DNA of 64,000 nt. It comes from Pollenia angustigena. Lineage: Eukaryota > Arthropoda > Insecta > Diptera > Polleniidae. Positions 11,426 through 21,906 of this stretch are shown piece after piece. The translations under genes were made by a program, and so were the position numbers. The first letter of the stretch is position 1. Every line of letters begins with the position of its first letter. The stretch lies in the NCBI GenBank assembly GCA_930367215.1, contig OV884060.1, positions 104,696,151 through 104,760,150 of the forward strand, written 5' to 3'. Below the pieces are notes generated by a model. That model was not told the origin of the DNA and did no database searches. It saw only the letters and a program-made list of their open reading frames with translations.

Positions 11426-11471
11426 CACATTATACAACCACTTTATACATATTTGTATATATGTACATACA
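11392..11471 (+). repeat. Truncated 3' LTR of ERV1
   Basis: Eighty bases matching 2468-2547 (AGTTACGATAACACATAA onwards) and then a clean break at 11471. What follows is a fragment of an unrelated transposon, so the rest of the LTR was deleted or displaced. Confidence 0.88.
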
Positions 11472-11473
11472 AG

Positions 11474-11622
11474 TTTTACTGCTTGTGCATCCATGGTAAG
11501 CACATGACATCTTCCTTCTTGAGCTTCAACTTTGTCCCGTTGTTTTTCCAATTGTGCACGTTCTTTTTTCATAATATGTGTGTTATATTCGTGTAATCCA
11601 ACTTGTTTGGCCCTAAATCCGA
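11474..11622 (-). pseudogene. Fragment of an unclassified transposase-like ORF
   Basis: On the minus strand an open stretch reads LHEYNTHIMKKERAQLEKQ and then GRCHVLTMDAQAVKL. The pairing of a charged, coiled segment with an 'xxTxDLQxVLLxP'-like segment resembles proteins common in insect genomes that belong to a DDE-type transposon family, remembered without an exact name. It abuts the truncated ERV1 LTR and ends there. It is too short for a firm family call. Confidence 0.4.
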
Positions 11623-12736
11623 CACATATATCACATAAATAAACAAATATTTACTATAGACCAAAACTCATCGACAAATTTTTTGCAATTTTTTTTGCAA
11701 AATTTCTACAACGAATTTTAAAATTATATTAGTTTATGAAATCTAGACACAATTCCCAACCCTTTGATGGATAATATGTCTACTTTTTAATAACACTTTT
11801 TATCATTTTACTATATGAAGTAAAATTTTTTATGTAAATAACACTTTTTTACAAAAAAAAAAAAAAAAAAACGTCTGTGTTAGATAGCACAAAATAATAT
11901 TTATGAAAAAAAAAGTTTTGGAAATTTTTTTTTTTTTTCAAATTTAAATGACAGATGACCCTTCCGTCAGTGAACTCGTTTCTATAAAAAACACATTTTT
12001 GAAAAATTTCAGATAGCACTATTTGAAAAATAACCCTCGATATATTAAATTAAATCAAATAAAAAAAAGTTCATAAACAGGCATGTTATGGATCAAGTGA
12101 AATTTAAATCAATGCAGATTTCAAGTTGAATTTTTGCTTAAATTAACGTCGTTTCTTATTCTAAAAAAAGTTCTAATGAAGATAAGCTGTACTTATATTA
12201 TTTGATTTCGCTCGAATTCGATTTCTCGAACATTGCTGAATATATAACATCCATATATATATTTTTTTGCATTGTTATTTGAAGAATTTAATAACTCTAT
12301 TAATTTAGTTTCAAGCAACAGTTTTTGAAACATTTTGCAACTTTCATCAAAATTTAGTCTTATTAAAGTTGTAGCCTTTATTTGGTCATATGAATGGATT
12401 CTTGTGAGTAAAGATTATCAGAAATACCTTAAGTCCTTGCACAAAAAGTATTGCTAGTTGGCATGACTATTTTTATCGCGTTTTTAAAAAACTGGACCTC
12501 TCTCTCTATCTCATTAATTGTAATGTCTGTCGGCAAATTAGAAATTTTTTCCTTACAACTTTTTCTTAGTATATGATTTTGTTCTAAACAATAATAAAAA
12601 TAAGTAATAAAAAAAAGTAATTTTTCGAAATTAAATAAAGTTTTTTAACTGGACAAATTGCATTTCAGCTGGAACCTGGACAACACCCAAAAAACTGGAC
12701 AATCCAGGCCATTCCAGGCCGTCTGGCAACCCTAAT
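11623..12736. other. AT-rich non-coding, possible DNA-transposon tail
   Basis: No gene. The stretch ends with GGCCGTCTGGCAACCCT at about 12716-12733, which looks like a transposon terminus (its complement starts AGGGTTGCCAGAC), right before ERV0 pol sequence resumes. The matching left end was not found, so the element is either 5' truncated or belongs with the fragment at 11474-11622. Confidence 0.35.
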
Positions 12737-12870
12737 TCGAGCTTATATTAAGACAAGCACTGACGATTCTATTTATAGTAAAAGTTATCCCTATCCAGCA
12801 ATTATGAGCTCTGTTGTAGAGAACAAATCTCAGAATTATTTAATCAGAACATAATAAGACATTCTAGCAG
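12737..12870 (+). pseudogene. pol: ERV0 reverse transcriptase fragment, left part
   Basis: It reads like the start of errantivirus RT: KTSTDDSIYSKSYPYPA corresponds to KTSTDEPIYTKSYPYPA of ERV-B at about 49028. It then degenerates and stops at TCTAGCAG (12863-12870), the left target copy of a hAT element. The other half is at 16592. It fits as the continuation of the ERV0 gag and protease at 1011-2467, with roughly 200 bp of linker missing. Confidence 0.75.
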
Positions 12871-13250
12871 TAGGGATGAAACGATACTTCTAAGATATCG
12901 ATACTTTTACTCGATGTGGTATCGCTCGTAAAGTATCGATACCTACTTAGTATCGAAAAAAAAGTATCGATACTTGCTTGTATCGGTACTTGTATCGTTT
13001 GTATGATAAAACAATAGAAAGCATAATTTAAAAACTTTCTTTTTAGTGTTTTAGTACTATACAATAACATAAGAACTACGATCTATTAGAACTTTTGTGC
13101 AAAACGAAAAGTGTAAAGATTGAGACTACTTTTAGTTTTTATAGAATGTTCAGAATAACAACCTTTTATTCCATTAATTAACTATGTCACTATGTATTTA
13201 TTTTAAATGTTAATGCGCATTTTATTTTTAAATTGATAAATATATAATAA

Positions 13251-13732
13251 AGGGTAGTAAAACAATAATACACGATGTTAATTGTGAGTTACACCTTAAC
13301 GTCAAGTTTTTTGCGCAACTTAAATTGAGCTTTCTTTGTTTCAGTATTTGACAACATCTACCATTGAGAGGTACACAATTGAGCAGCGCGTTAAGATTGT
13401 TAAAGTCTTTTACGAAAATGGGCGTTCAATCAAAATGCATTTCGTGCACATAGTGATTTTTTTGGTCAGCATAACCGACCAAATGTTTCCACAATCGGGA
13501 GAATTGTGCGCAAATTTCAGCAAATCGGGTCTGTAGGAAGTGGGAAACCATATGCGCATGCTGTCCAGTTAGTTCTGCGGCTGGCGGCGTAATCGGGCCG
13601 TACTTCTTCGAAAATGAGGTCGGCCAAGCAATTACCGTTAATGGTGTTCGCTATCGCGAGATGATAACGGACTTTCTATAGCCAGAATTTGAGGAAATGG
13701 ACCTAGACGATATGTGGTTTATAGGTGTTTAC
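13251..13732 (+). pseudogene. Mariner-like transposase relic inside the outer hAT
   Basis: A Tc1/mariner-superfamily element of the group whose transposase begins with a DUF4817-type helix-turn-helix. The start AGGGTAGTAAAAC at 13251 matches the terminal repeat seen inverted at 31117. The N-terminal part reads IERYTIEQRVKIVKVFYENG near 13363. A deletion removes the middle, and the catalytic-region segment GPYFFENEVGQAITVNGVRY follows at about 13590-13650, then EEMDLDDMWF. The usual QQDGATCHTA that should follow is missing, because a second hAT lies at 13733 and the sequence does not resume after it. Confidence 0.72.
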
Positions 13733-14271
13733 TAGGGATGACAAACGGGACAGGTTTTTTGAAAGCCGGGATTCGGGATTTTTAATTAAAAAAAACGGAA
13801 TCCCAGGACGAATCGGGATTGTTCGGGATTTCATATATAAAAGCCAATTTGTAAAATTCATATAATTATAATTGATTGTTTATGTATAAGTATTAAAAGA
13901 AATTAATTCATGAAGAAAATTAAGCTCATTACAAAATGTATTCTTTTACAATAAGATGGAAGTATTATGTATTAAAACTTATATTGTTAAAAGCTTCTTA
14001 AACAAATTAATGACGTCTGATAACACTATGCTAGTTGAAAATACAGACAAGCCGGGCACATGACGTTTTAACATAATTCGGGTACGCTGAATCCAGTGGT
14101 TTTAGGTTGGCTCTGGCTTTCGAGATATACCGTTATTTCGAAAATGGAGGAGGTTACACATCATATATTATTACGTCATCATAAAGCATTGCTCAAAAAC
14201 GCTTTAGCTTATTGAAAAAACTAAAAAAAAACAAATTCCGCAATAAAATTATAAAATAACTTCTTTCTTTT

Positions 14272-14480
14272 TGAGGTCGGTCATACATTTTATACCACTA
14301 GGAGCGTCTCCTGGGCATTTATGGGACTTTTTCTTCAATATATTTCTAGTCTGCATTGAACATTTTGTATGGGAGCCCCCTTAAGGAATAGAGATAGCGG
14401 GTAGGTATGTTAGAAATAAAAGATTTGGATGGAAAATAAAGTGGGGTCGGTCATACATTTGACCCATCTAGGGGCATCCT
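14272..14480 (+). repeat. Imperfect direct repeat GGTCGGTCATACATTT
   Basis: Two copies of GGTCGGTCATACATTT followed by a CTAGG(A/G)GC-like segment, at about 14275 and 14447, lie about 170 bp apart inside the inner hAT. Nothing coding is seen here. They may be internal subrepeats of that element. Confidence 0.55.
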
Positions 14481-14515
14481 AGGCGCTGCAAGAGTCAAGT
14501 CAACAACTAGGTTAA

Positions 14516-15157
14516 CCCTCCGTCATGCACATGTATCTGGCCAGATCTTTTAAGAATTTTACAGTTATTTAAATAAATTTCTAATTCAGCTAGGTGTTTG
14601 AGTCTCCAGGTACCCTCTAAAAATATTGTTAGCTATCGTTTTGTGAAAAAAAAAACATTAAAAAAACAACAAAAACAATTTATGTGGATTTTTTCATCTA
14701 CACATCACATACGTTGAGCATTTATCTGGCCAGATACACTTGTATTTTATATGAAGAACATTTTTTATTTTTTTTTTTTGCGTTTGTTTACTCAAATCAA
14801 CTAAAACTGAAGTTCTGTAAGACTTTTTGAAATTAACTTTATAATTTTACAACTAGTAGTTTTTTAATTGAAATTAATCGAAATAAACTTTAAAACCATT
14901 ATTTGTTTAAAATTAAAAAAATTTTATTTCTCGTTATTCTTTTTCTGGGTAGGTGGATTAGCATGTACTAAGAAAAAAAAAACAAAAAAGAAAAAAAAAA
15001 TAGAAAATATGCATCTTCCTGGTGCGCTAATAATATAACAATGTAATATTATCACTAAACTAGCTTTTTTTCATATAAATGTATTGAAATACATAGTGTA
15101 TCTGGCCAGATACATGCGCTACGTATGTGACTACCGAAACATGTGCATGACGGAGGG
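14516..15157. mobile_element. piggyBac-type MITE inside the inner hAT
   Basis: TTAA at 14512-14515 and 15158-15161 flanks inverted ends CCCTCCGTCATGCACATG and its complement. ATCTGGCCAGAT palindromes lie just inside both ends and again in the interior. It is 642 bp with no ORF. The ends differ from the MITE at 9190, so two piggyBac families were active. Confidence 0.88.
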
Positions 15158-15362
15158 TTAAAACGCCAGGTGCCCAGCTTGTCTCAAAAAAAAAAATGTC
15201 AGTTTCTTGCATAGTGTAATTGATACCTTATTTTATTGCAAACATATGCTGCAGACGAAACCAATGTTCGCATTCAACACTTCTGGGTATCGTAAATAAA
15301 TAGCTACATATATGTTATATGACAATATTTAATTTAATTTATTTCAAATATATGTATATACA

Positions 15363-16010
15363 ATAGACTGGCCCACGCTTGTATGGAAAAGTAAAAGTAT
15401 AGTCCAATACTTTCTCCACAAGCTTGATTTTGTTTCTTTTTCTAAAATATATGTATATACCAAAAATTGGATCAATAGGACAATATTTAGAGGTCGCGAT
15501 GAATGGCGACTTTTATGTTTCACAGCTTATACCTATTACATGCATTTACTTTTGGCTTATCATTATTGTACTTGTTTATGTATTGGAGATACTTTTTCAC
15601 ACTTTTCTTTGATCTTTACTAGATTTACATTTGTTAAGATCCAAATATATTCATCCCTCTACATAATTATTTAACTTATTTTGAATGCAGAATTACAAGA
15701 AGCGAGTTTAGAAGGATTATGTTGAAATTTCTGACAGTGAGTCAGATTCATCGCACGAAGAAGTTAAGTTTCGCAAAAAACAAAATACAACTTAACCAAT
15801 AAAACTGAAATCTGGTTTTTAAAACGACTTCATTGGATCTATTGATCGTGTAAGTTTATCTAACCCCGAAAAATCCTTTAACTATCGCAACCTCTAAATA
15901 TTGCCCGATTGTACTCAAATTTGGACTGAACATTTTTAAGCACTATTCGAATAGGATCAGCTTTGTGGAGCGCGAATATTCGATACTTTTGTATTTTGGG
16001 CCACCCTAAT
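15363..16010. mobile_element. Inverted-repeat MITE with TGGCCCA ends
   Basis: Left TAGACTGGCCCA (15364) pairs with right TGGGCCACCCTA (to about 16008). Inside, AATATTTAGAGGTCGCGAT (15482) pairs with ATCGCAACCTCTAAATATT (15883), and CTCCACAAGCT pairs with AGCTTTGTGGAG. The arms are therefore about 130-150 bp and imperfect. It lies inside the inner hAT. No clean target duplication; superfamily unassigned. Confidence 0.6.
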
Positions 16011-16591
16011 ATACAAGTATTAATTAAAATAAAATAAACTTAAACAAATACATATGTGTCCAAAGACCTATGGAACCCCCTAAAGTTTTTAATACCTTTT
16101 CGCACAACTTGCATTTTGCGTGCGCAGTTCTATGATCATTAAAAAATACCTGATTTCGTTTTTGTGGTACAAAATGCATTGCATGTAACATTTATTCACT
16201 TGTGACTTTTTTTGTAACCAATTAAAAATTAGGTTCATGCCAGTATGATTTAATATTAAATTTTTGAATTTTTACAGAGCTCAAAATCTCGGGATTCGGG
16301 ACTTAAATTTTTAGAATAATCCCGGGATTTCGGTATTCGGGATCTTCATCCCTAGTGTTTGCTGGTCAAACGGTTTCTTGATACCGTTACTGCTGTTCCA
16401 GCTTTGGTAAATCAAAAATTTAAGATTAAATTCAATACCAAAGTGAAACGATTACTTTTGACCGATACCGAGTATTTTTTTTACCGATACAACTTGGTAC
16501 TCGGCTGCTAAGTATCGATTACAAAAATACTTGGTACTTTTATAAAAGTATCGAATATGTACTTGTATTTACTCGTATCGTTTCATCCCTA

Positions 16592-16702
16592 TCTAGCAGT
16601 CCTTATAATTCTTCAATATGGGTGGTGCCAAATGGAAAAAACAATACTGAAAGGAGATCGCCTTTAAAAGACTGAACTCTGTAACCATTTCCGACAAATA
16701 TC
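16592..16702 (+). pseudogene. pol: ERV0 reverse transcriptase fragment, right part
   Basis: Resumption of the RT sequence after the hAT: PYNSSIWVVPNGKNN, then NSVTISDKYQ in a shifted frame, matching PYNSPVWVVPKKPKPNG and NSVTISDTYP in ERV-B. It ends in TATC at 16702, where the ERV3 sequence starts with AGTTAACAC. Confidence 0.75.
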
Positions 16703-17602
16703 AGTTAACACAAACAAAATTGTAAATTTCTTATTAATTAAATATTGCAAGGTTAACACAAACTAAATTGCTTATTTAATTTTAGTTCAATATTGCAAAT
16801 TCTTTTATTTTAGTTGACCTCAATAATTGCAAGTTTGGTAATAATTGCAAGATCAGCGTCTGCAATTAATGCCAAATAAATATTGAGTTGATAGGAAATA
16901 TAATCACGCCACCTGTTTAATTATGAGAATTTTATGTACAAATCAGAAATTTTGTAATGCCAGTTAGTTCTTAAGTTCATTTTACACCCGAGCAAATTAA
17001 AAAAGGATTACTTTCGTTACAATAAGCCCTAAAGTAGTGCGGTGACGAAAGTAAATATTCGGGTATCCTTGGAACAGTTATAAGGACAAAATCGAAACCA
17101 AACGCCGCGGTAGTGAAAGGAAATCCTTCGGTATTGGAAAGTGATTTGTATATGTATAAGGGAGGTATTACGTACCCGCCTTACTAGTAATAACTAGTTA
17201 TAAGTAACAATAACACCAGCTACACCCACAGCTCAACCTGGAGATCCTGCATCAAAGATTTAAAGTAAGAATAAAATTTTAGTAAACATACATATAACTT
17301 TATATTTTTCTTTGATCAAAATTTTATATTGAGAAGGAAATATAACTCATAATTGAATTGTATCTTATAAAAGAGGAAGATAGGGAAAGTCTCAGAAAAT
17401 ATTCTCGAGTAATAACACTTACAAAAATTAATTCAAAAACTAAATATCTGAAAAATAAAAGTAAGCGACAAAAACGCATAAGAATATAAAAAAGGGTATT
17501 TTAAAATTTTTCATATTATTAAAGGATTTTAGAAAAGTATAAATCCTTGTACAATAAATTAAAAATCGTTCTACAGATTATACTTATATAAATCGTTAAG
17601 AC
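16703..17602 (+). repeat. Presumed 5' LTR and leader of ERV3
   Basis: It begins AGTTAACACAAAC. A partial tandem copy of the first ~50 bp (GGTTAACACAAACTAAATTGC) starts at 16751. I could not place the right LTR edge or the primer site: GGTGACGAAAG at 17041 and TGGAGATCCTGC at 17239 are only weak candidates. The rest is non-coding leader up to the gag ATG at 17603. Confidence 0.5.
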
Positions 17603-17956
17603 ATGTCAAACCCAGAGAATTTTATTAGGCCAGTCCAACTTTCCTAATAACCCTGCCAATATGCAGTTGAGTTGAGAGGAATTGAACGCTTTAATAACAA
17701 ACGTAGCGACAGAGATTTTTAGGAGACAAGGACCGGGAATTAAACAGGAATCTCTAAATCCTAAAGCGGGACGTGGTATAGTAAGGGACCAAGTAATAAA
17801 TGAAGAATATAGAAACAATCTCGGGGATTTTGACAAGATTCCCGATATCGTAAAAAGTTTGCGTGAATTTTCGGGAAGACAAGGCGAGTTCAACTCTTGG
17901 AGAAAGAGTGTTGAACGCGTGCTTTAAATTTACGAAAATACGAAGGGTACATCCAG

Positions 17957-18003
<47 letters not shown>
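17957..18003. repeat. (AT)n microsatellite in ERV3 gag
   Basis: An uninterrupted AT dinucleotide run. It is bracketed by a 10-bp direct repeat, CCAGATATTA, at 17952 and 18031, so the run and about 30 further bases were added between two copies of that decamer. Confidence 0.9.
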
Positions 18004-18396
18004 CTCTAACTCCCACTGGAGCATAGGGCGCCAGATATTATGGTATTTTGAATACGGTCAGAAACAAAATAGTACGAGACGCAGATATAGTCCTTAAATG
18101 TTTTAAAATGCCCGTAGACTGGGTCGCAATTTCAAAATGTTTGTCAGCACATTACGCGGATAAGAGAGACCTAGCGACTCTCGAATACCAGATGACTTCG
18201 CTTATACGTGTTTACAATAACTTTTCACTGATTTTAAATAAATTAGGATGCTTGAGTACATCAAATGAATCACTAAATTTACTAACTCAAACTTATAGGG
18301 ACACGGTGCTGGACACCTTCATTAGAGGTTTAAATGGAATGAGGGAACCATCGGATCTCCCGCAGGCCCTTCATTTATGTCTAAAACTAGAAAAAC

Positions 18397-18760
18397 ATAC
18401 ATATTTTCGAATGCAATCCCCTCCATTACCACCTCGTAGCCAAACAATATTCTAACGGCCTCAATATAATAGAAATATACAAATGACATCTCGTTAACAA
18501 CCAATGACATTTTATCCACACCTAGCTCACGTACCGCGAACCTCTCAAGAACAATTCAGAACTTCCAGCCATCAGGATATACATATTTCCGAATGCAATC
18601 CCCTCCATTACCACCTCGTAGCCAAACAATATTCCAACGGCCTCAATATAATAGAAATATACAAATGACATCTCGTTAACAACCAATGACATTTTATCCC
18701 CACCTAGCTCACGTACCGCGAACCTCTCAAGAACAATTCAGAACTTCCAGCCATCAGGAT
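18397..18760 (+). repeat. 182-bp tandem duplication in ERV3 gag
   Basis: 18397-18578 is repeated at 18579-18760 with only a few differences (for example TATTTTCG/TATTTCCG and ATTCTAAC/ATTCCAAC). Both copies encode the same gag tail segment and both contain a TAA. The high identity dates the duplication later than the element's insertion. Confidence 0.88.
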
Positions 18761-20391
18761 CTTGGGTTCAGTAAAGCTTTCGGCCAACAGCCGCAAGCCC
18801 CACTCAGACCTCCAAAAGTAAATTATATAAACAGACCGAGGCCAGGTTACAACCTTGATAGGCCACCGACATCAGTTCATTAACCCCAACGTAAAATCGC
18901 ACGAAATTTTCGCATAGATTCTGAGTACTCATAATATGAAGCAAACACAAGCCAAGAGCGAAATCAAGAAGAGGAAGCTTTTGAGGACTACTTAGCCTCT
19001 ATGTAAGAATCGACAACGCTTAAGAACGAACAAGTAGAGTTTAGTGACATACATTTTTTAGGATAACGAGCCCCTCGTTGCCCTATATAGAATGTAAAAC
19101 GAGGAGCGGTAATATTTTAAAAATTCTTATCGAAACAGGGGCTACAAAAAACTACATACACCCACGATCGAATAAAGATATGTTTAACGCAAAATCAGTA
19201 GCAGGTGATGTAGAAATCAGGGAACAAACTTTTAATTTAAATGATAAAATCAAATTTTACTAACTGCCCACATTGCAATCTTTCGATGGCATTATAGGCA
19301 ACGGGACATTAAAAGAACTTGATGCAGTCATTCATACCAGCAAAAACTTCTTGCAGGTTAAGGATGACATTACAATCAAAACCAAGCAACTAAGTTCGCA
19401 TTCCCCCGTTAATTCCATAGAAATTCATGATGATAACATAACACCATTACAGGCAGGAAAACTGAAACATATAGCTAGGAAACACTCTAAACTTTTTGCG
19501 GACCCCGACAAAAGCCTGACATTTATAACAAAGGTAATCGCTAAAATACGTACAAAGACTGACACCCCTGTTTATACCAGACTATACCCTTATCCAGCCT
19601 CGTTGAAAACAGAAATTGAAAAACAGGTTGATAAAATGCTACGTGATGGTATCATTAAGCCTCACGTTCTCCATATTACTCTCCTGTGTGGATCGTCAGC
19701 AAGAACCCTGACGCGGAGGGCAATAAGCAATATAGAATGGTTATAGATTACAGGAAATTCAACTCTGTAACTATTCCAGACAGTTACCCAATACCCGAAA
19801 TAAGTATGGTAACATCCCAACTAGGTGAAAATTCCTTCTTTTCTGTAATTGATTTAAAAAGCGGATTTCACCAAATACCGCTAAAAGAATATGATCGTGA
19901 AAAACCGCGAATAACGAAAAGCAAATCATCTCAGTTATCAATAAAATTGAACTTCGAAACCAGGGAAGCATTTTGGAAAATAAAGCATTCATTAGTTTCA
20001 GAAGATTTAGTATTGGCATATCCAGACTTTACGAAAGATTTGGAATTCATAGCCGATGCTTCGAAATTCGCATTAGGTGCCGTCTTATCACAAAACGACA
20101 AACCGTTTGCATTTAATTCTAGAACTTTTCAAAAGGCAGAAGAGCATAATGCTGCCAATGATAAAGAACTCCATGCGATTATTTGGACACTGAACTCGTT
20201 TCGAAATTACTTTTAAAATTAAAAATATATACAGAACATCAGCCGCTGATCTATTCCTTGAGTAATAAATACAACAATGGCAAGATGAAGCGCTGGAAAG
20301 CCATTCTAGAGGAATAGAATTATGAGCTCCTATATAAACCAGGCAAAGCAAATTTCGTTGCCGATGCCCTTTCAAGAATACCACTTGAAGG

Positions 20392-21302
20392 GGCGGGGTG
20401 CAATAGCGCCTTAAGAAATAAGGCCTTTAAGGCTTTATTTCTCAATGGAAAGTGAAATAAGGCCTTTATTTCCAAAAAGGTTTTATTGCACTTTGAAAGT
20501 GAAATAAAGTCGTAAAGTGCAAATTTCTTTTTAAATGAAGCAATACAATTTCTTATTCTTATTATATTTTATTGAACAATTATAAAAAATTTCATATTAA
20601 CAAAAAATAATAGAACATTAATAATTAAAAAAAACAAATGTTAATTTAACTGCAACAATATTGAAAATCTTTGCTTTATAAAGTTTTTCTGCGTGGCGGC
20701 CTGCGGCCGCTCTTAATGGTTTTCTCCACCATGGGACGCGGCAGGTGGCTTCGCTGCGCGCGTCACACTACGGTTGATAATGAGTCGCGCGCAGGAAAAC
20801 TGTATTCAGCGAAGCAGCCTGCCGCGTCCCATGGAGGAGAAAACCCCTAACAGCGGCCGCAGGCCGCCACGCAGAAAAATTGTATTAAGTGAAGATTTAG
20901 GTGGCTTTTTCCTACGTAGTGCATAAAGTCCATGGAAATTATGTCACTATTCGTGTGTCACAATGTTCATGGACATTATGACATGCCACCGGAAATATAT
21001 ACTTACATGTTCATTATGAGCAATATGTATTATTAGGAGTTGTTTAAAGATATTGGAACTACTAATCGGTCGAAATGCTGCTACCAACAATAACAAAAAT
21101 CGATAAATTGAACAGTGTAACAAAAGAATCAAAAAATATAAAATAAAGGCTTTATTGCACCATTGGCTAAATTCCAATAAAGGCTTTATTTCACTTTCAA
21201 TTGAGCAGTAAAGCCTTTTTCGCAAAAAAGGTCTGATTTCTCAATTGAAAGTGAAATAAAGCCTTAAAGGCCTTATTTCTTAAGGCGTTATTGCACCCCG
21301 CC
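20392..21302. mobile_element. 911-bp inverted-repeat element with 8-bp duplication
   Basis: Ends GGCGGGGTGCAATA and its complement are flanked by a perfect CTTGAAGG at 20384-20391 and 21303-21310. The arms continue with CGCCTTAAGAAATAAGGCC and repeated AAGGCTTTATTTC units for more than 60 bp. The 8-bp duplication fits hAT, P or Merlin types; the GGCGGGG tip is not a standard hAT end. No transposase. It holds the GC-rich palindrome at 20684-20879. Confidence 0.82.
20684..20879. repeat. GC-rich 196-bp palindrome
   Basis: The left arm runs from TTTTTCTGCGTGGCGGCC and the right arm ends GGCCGCCACGCAGAAAAA. Both arms share GCGGCCGC, CCATGGGACGCGGCAGG (or its complement) and GGAGAAAAC segments over about 75 bp around a ~45-bp loop. 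In a ~30% GC neighbourhood this is a sharp GC island. It looks like a foldback MITE within the 911-bp element. Confidence 0.82.
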
Positions 21303-21792
21303 CTTGAAGGTGTTATTAACACCCTGTCCATTGCTACAGACAGCGCCGATAGTTCATCTCACAATTTGATATATGTACCACATTGATGCCCCTATAAATT
21401 CATTCAAGAATCAAATTTTTCTCAATATCGCCCCCACACTCATAAACTGCATACAAGCACCTGAGCCAGCTATAGCGATAATACAAGAAATATATCCAGA
21501 ACATTTCGAAACTATAAAATTAGATTCTCCAATAAGCAAATAAGAGACATAAAAAGCGAGCAGGAACAAGAGGAAATCATCATAAAAACACATAAACGCT
21601 CCCACAGAAGCGCAAGAGAAAATAAACTACAAATACTCGAAGATAACTATTTTCCCGGAATGATAAAGAAGAAAAAAAATCTTATAAAAAATGTGTTGTC
21701 TGTAAGGAAAACCAGAAATACTTCCAAGTATGCTACTTCGAAAACCATAAAATCTAAAGCTACTGAAGATGTAAGGCAACCCTATAAATTTA

Positions 21793-21906
21793 CAGCCTGT
21801 TCATGGATTTCGAACGTCATCGTTCGCATAGAAAATAACATTAAAAACAAAAACAAACTTCGAACAATGTTCGAAACAATGACGTTCGATGTCGTTAAAC
21901 AGGCAG
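21793..21906. mobile_element. Foldback MITE, copy 1 (in ERV3 integrase)
   Basis: 114 bp starting CAGCCTGTTCATGGATTTCG and ending CGTTAAACAGGCAG, flanked by TTA on both sides (21790-21792 and 21907-21909). The arms carry TTCGAACGTC and AAAACAAAAACAAA. The same family is present at 60959-61097. A 3-bp duplication with CAG ends would suit a CACTA-like or PIF-like mover. Confidence 0.8.

Larger units (their letters stand above)
2468..11471 (+). mobile_element. ERV1: 17.6/297-like errantivirus, 3' truncated
   Basis: LTR retrotransposon of the Ty3/gypsy class, errantivirus type (gag-pol-env). Order: 5' LTR 2468-3019, primer site 3020, long leader with a MITE, gag 4928-6019, protease, RT and RNase H, integrase with a piggyBac MITE, env 9910-11425, polypurine tract, and the first 80 bp of the 3' LTR. 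Both LTR copies begin AGTTACGATAACACATAA. The 3' copy stops matching at 11471, so no target duplication can be checked. Pol and env contain stops and frameshifts. Gag is open. The element sits inside ERV0 sequence. Confidence 0.9.
13733..16354. mobile_element. Inner hAT element, non-autonomous (2.6 kb)
   Basis: It begins TAGGGATGACAAACGGGAC and ends TCATCCCTA. The flanks GTGTTTAC (13725-13732) and GTGTTTGC (16355-16362) are an 8-bp duplication with one mismatch. Subterminal blocks repeat CGGGATTCGGGATT on both sides. The tip TAGGGATGA is shared with the outer hAT, but the subterminal motif differs, so this is a related but distinct family. No transposase. It contains a piggyBac MITE and another inverted-repeat element. 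Confidence 0.85.
12871..16591. mobile_element. Outer hAT element, non-autonomous (3.7 kb)
   Basis: Inverted ends TAGGGATGAAACGATAC and its complement are flanked by a perfect 8-bp duplication, TCTAGCAG, at 12863-12870 and 16592-16599. An 8-bp duplication with T/CAGGG-type ends marks hAT. Both subterminal regions are crowded with AGTATCGATAC-like palindromes, probable transposase-binding repeats. It encodes no hAT transposase. The interior holds a mariner relic and a second hAT. It splits ERV0 RT. Confidence 0.88.
17603..19060 (+). pseudogene. gag: ERV3 gag relic
   Basis: The ATG at 17603 gives MSNPENFIRPVQ, then the frame breaks. Later blocks are good Gag matches: [21 protein letters not shown] near 17860, [14 protein letters not shown] near 18150, [17 protein letters not shown] near 18290 and [12 protein letters not shown] near 18360. 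These track the ERV-A and ERV-B Gag motifs one for one. It is damaged by an (AT)n expansion at 17957, frameshifts, and a 182-bp tandem duplication at 18397-18760 that carries in-frame stops. The C-terminal part (RPPKVNYINRPRPGYN) is Pro/Arg-rich. Confidence 0.78.
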
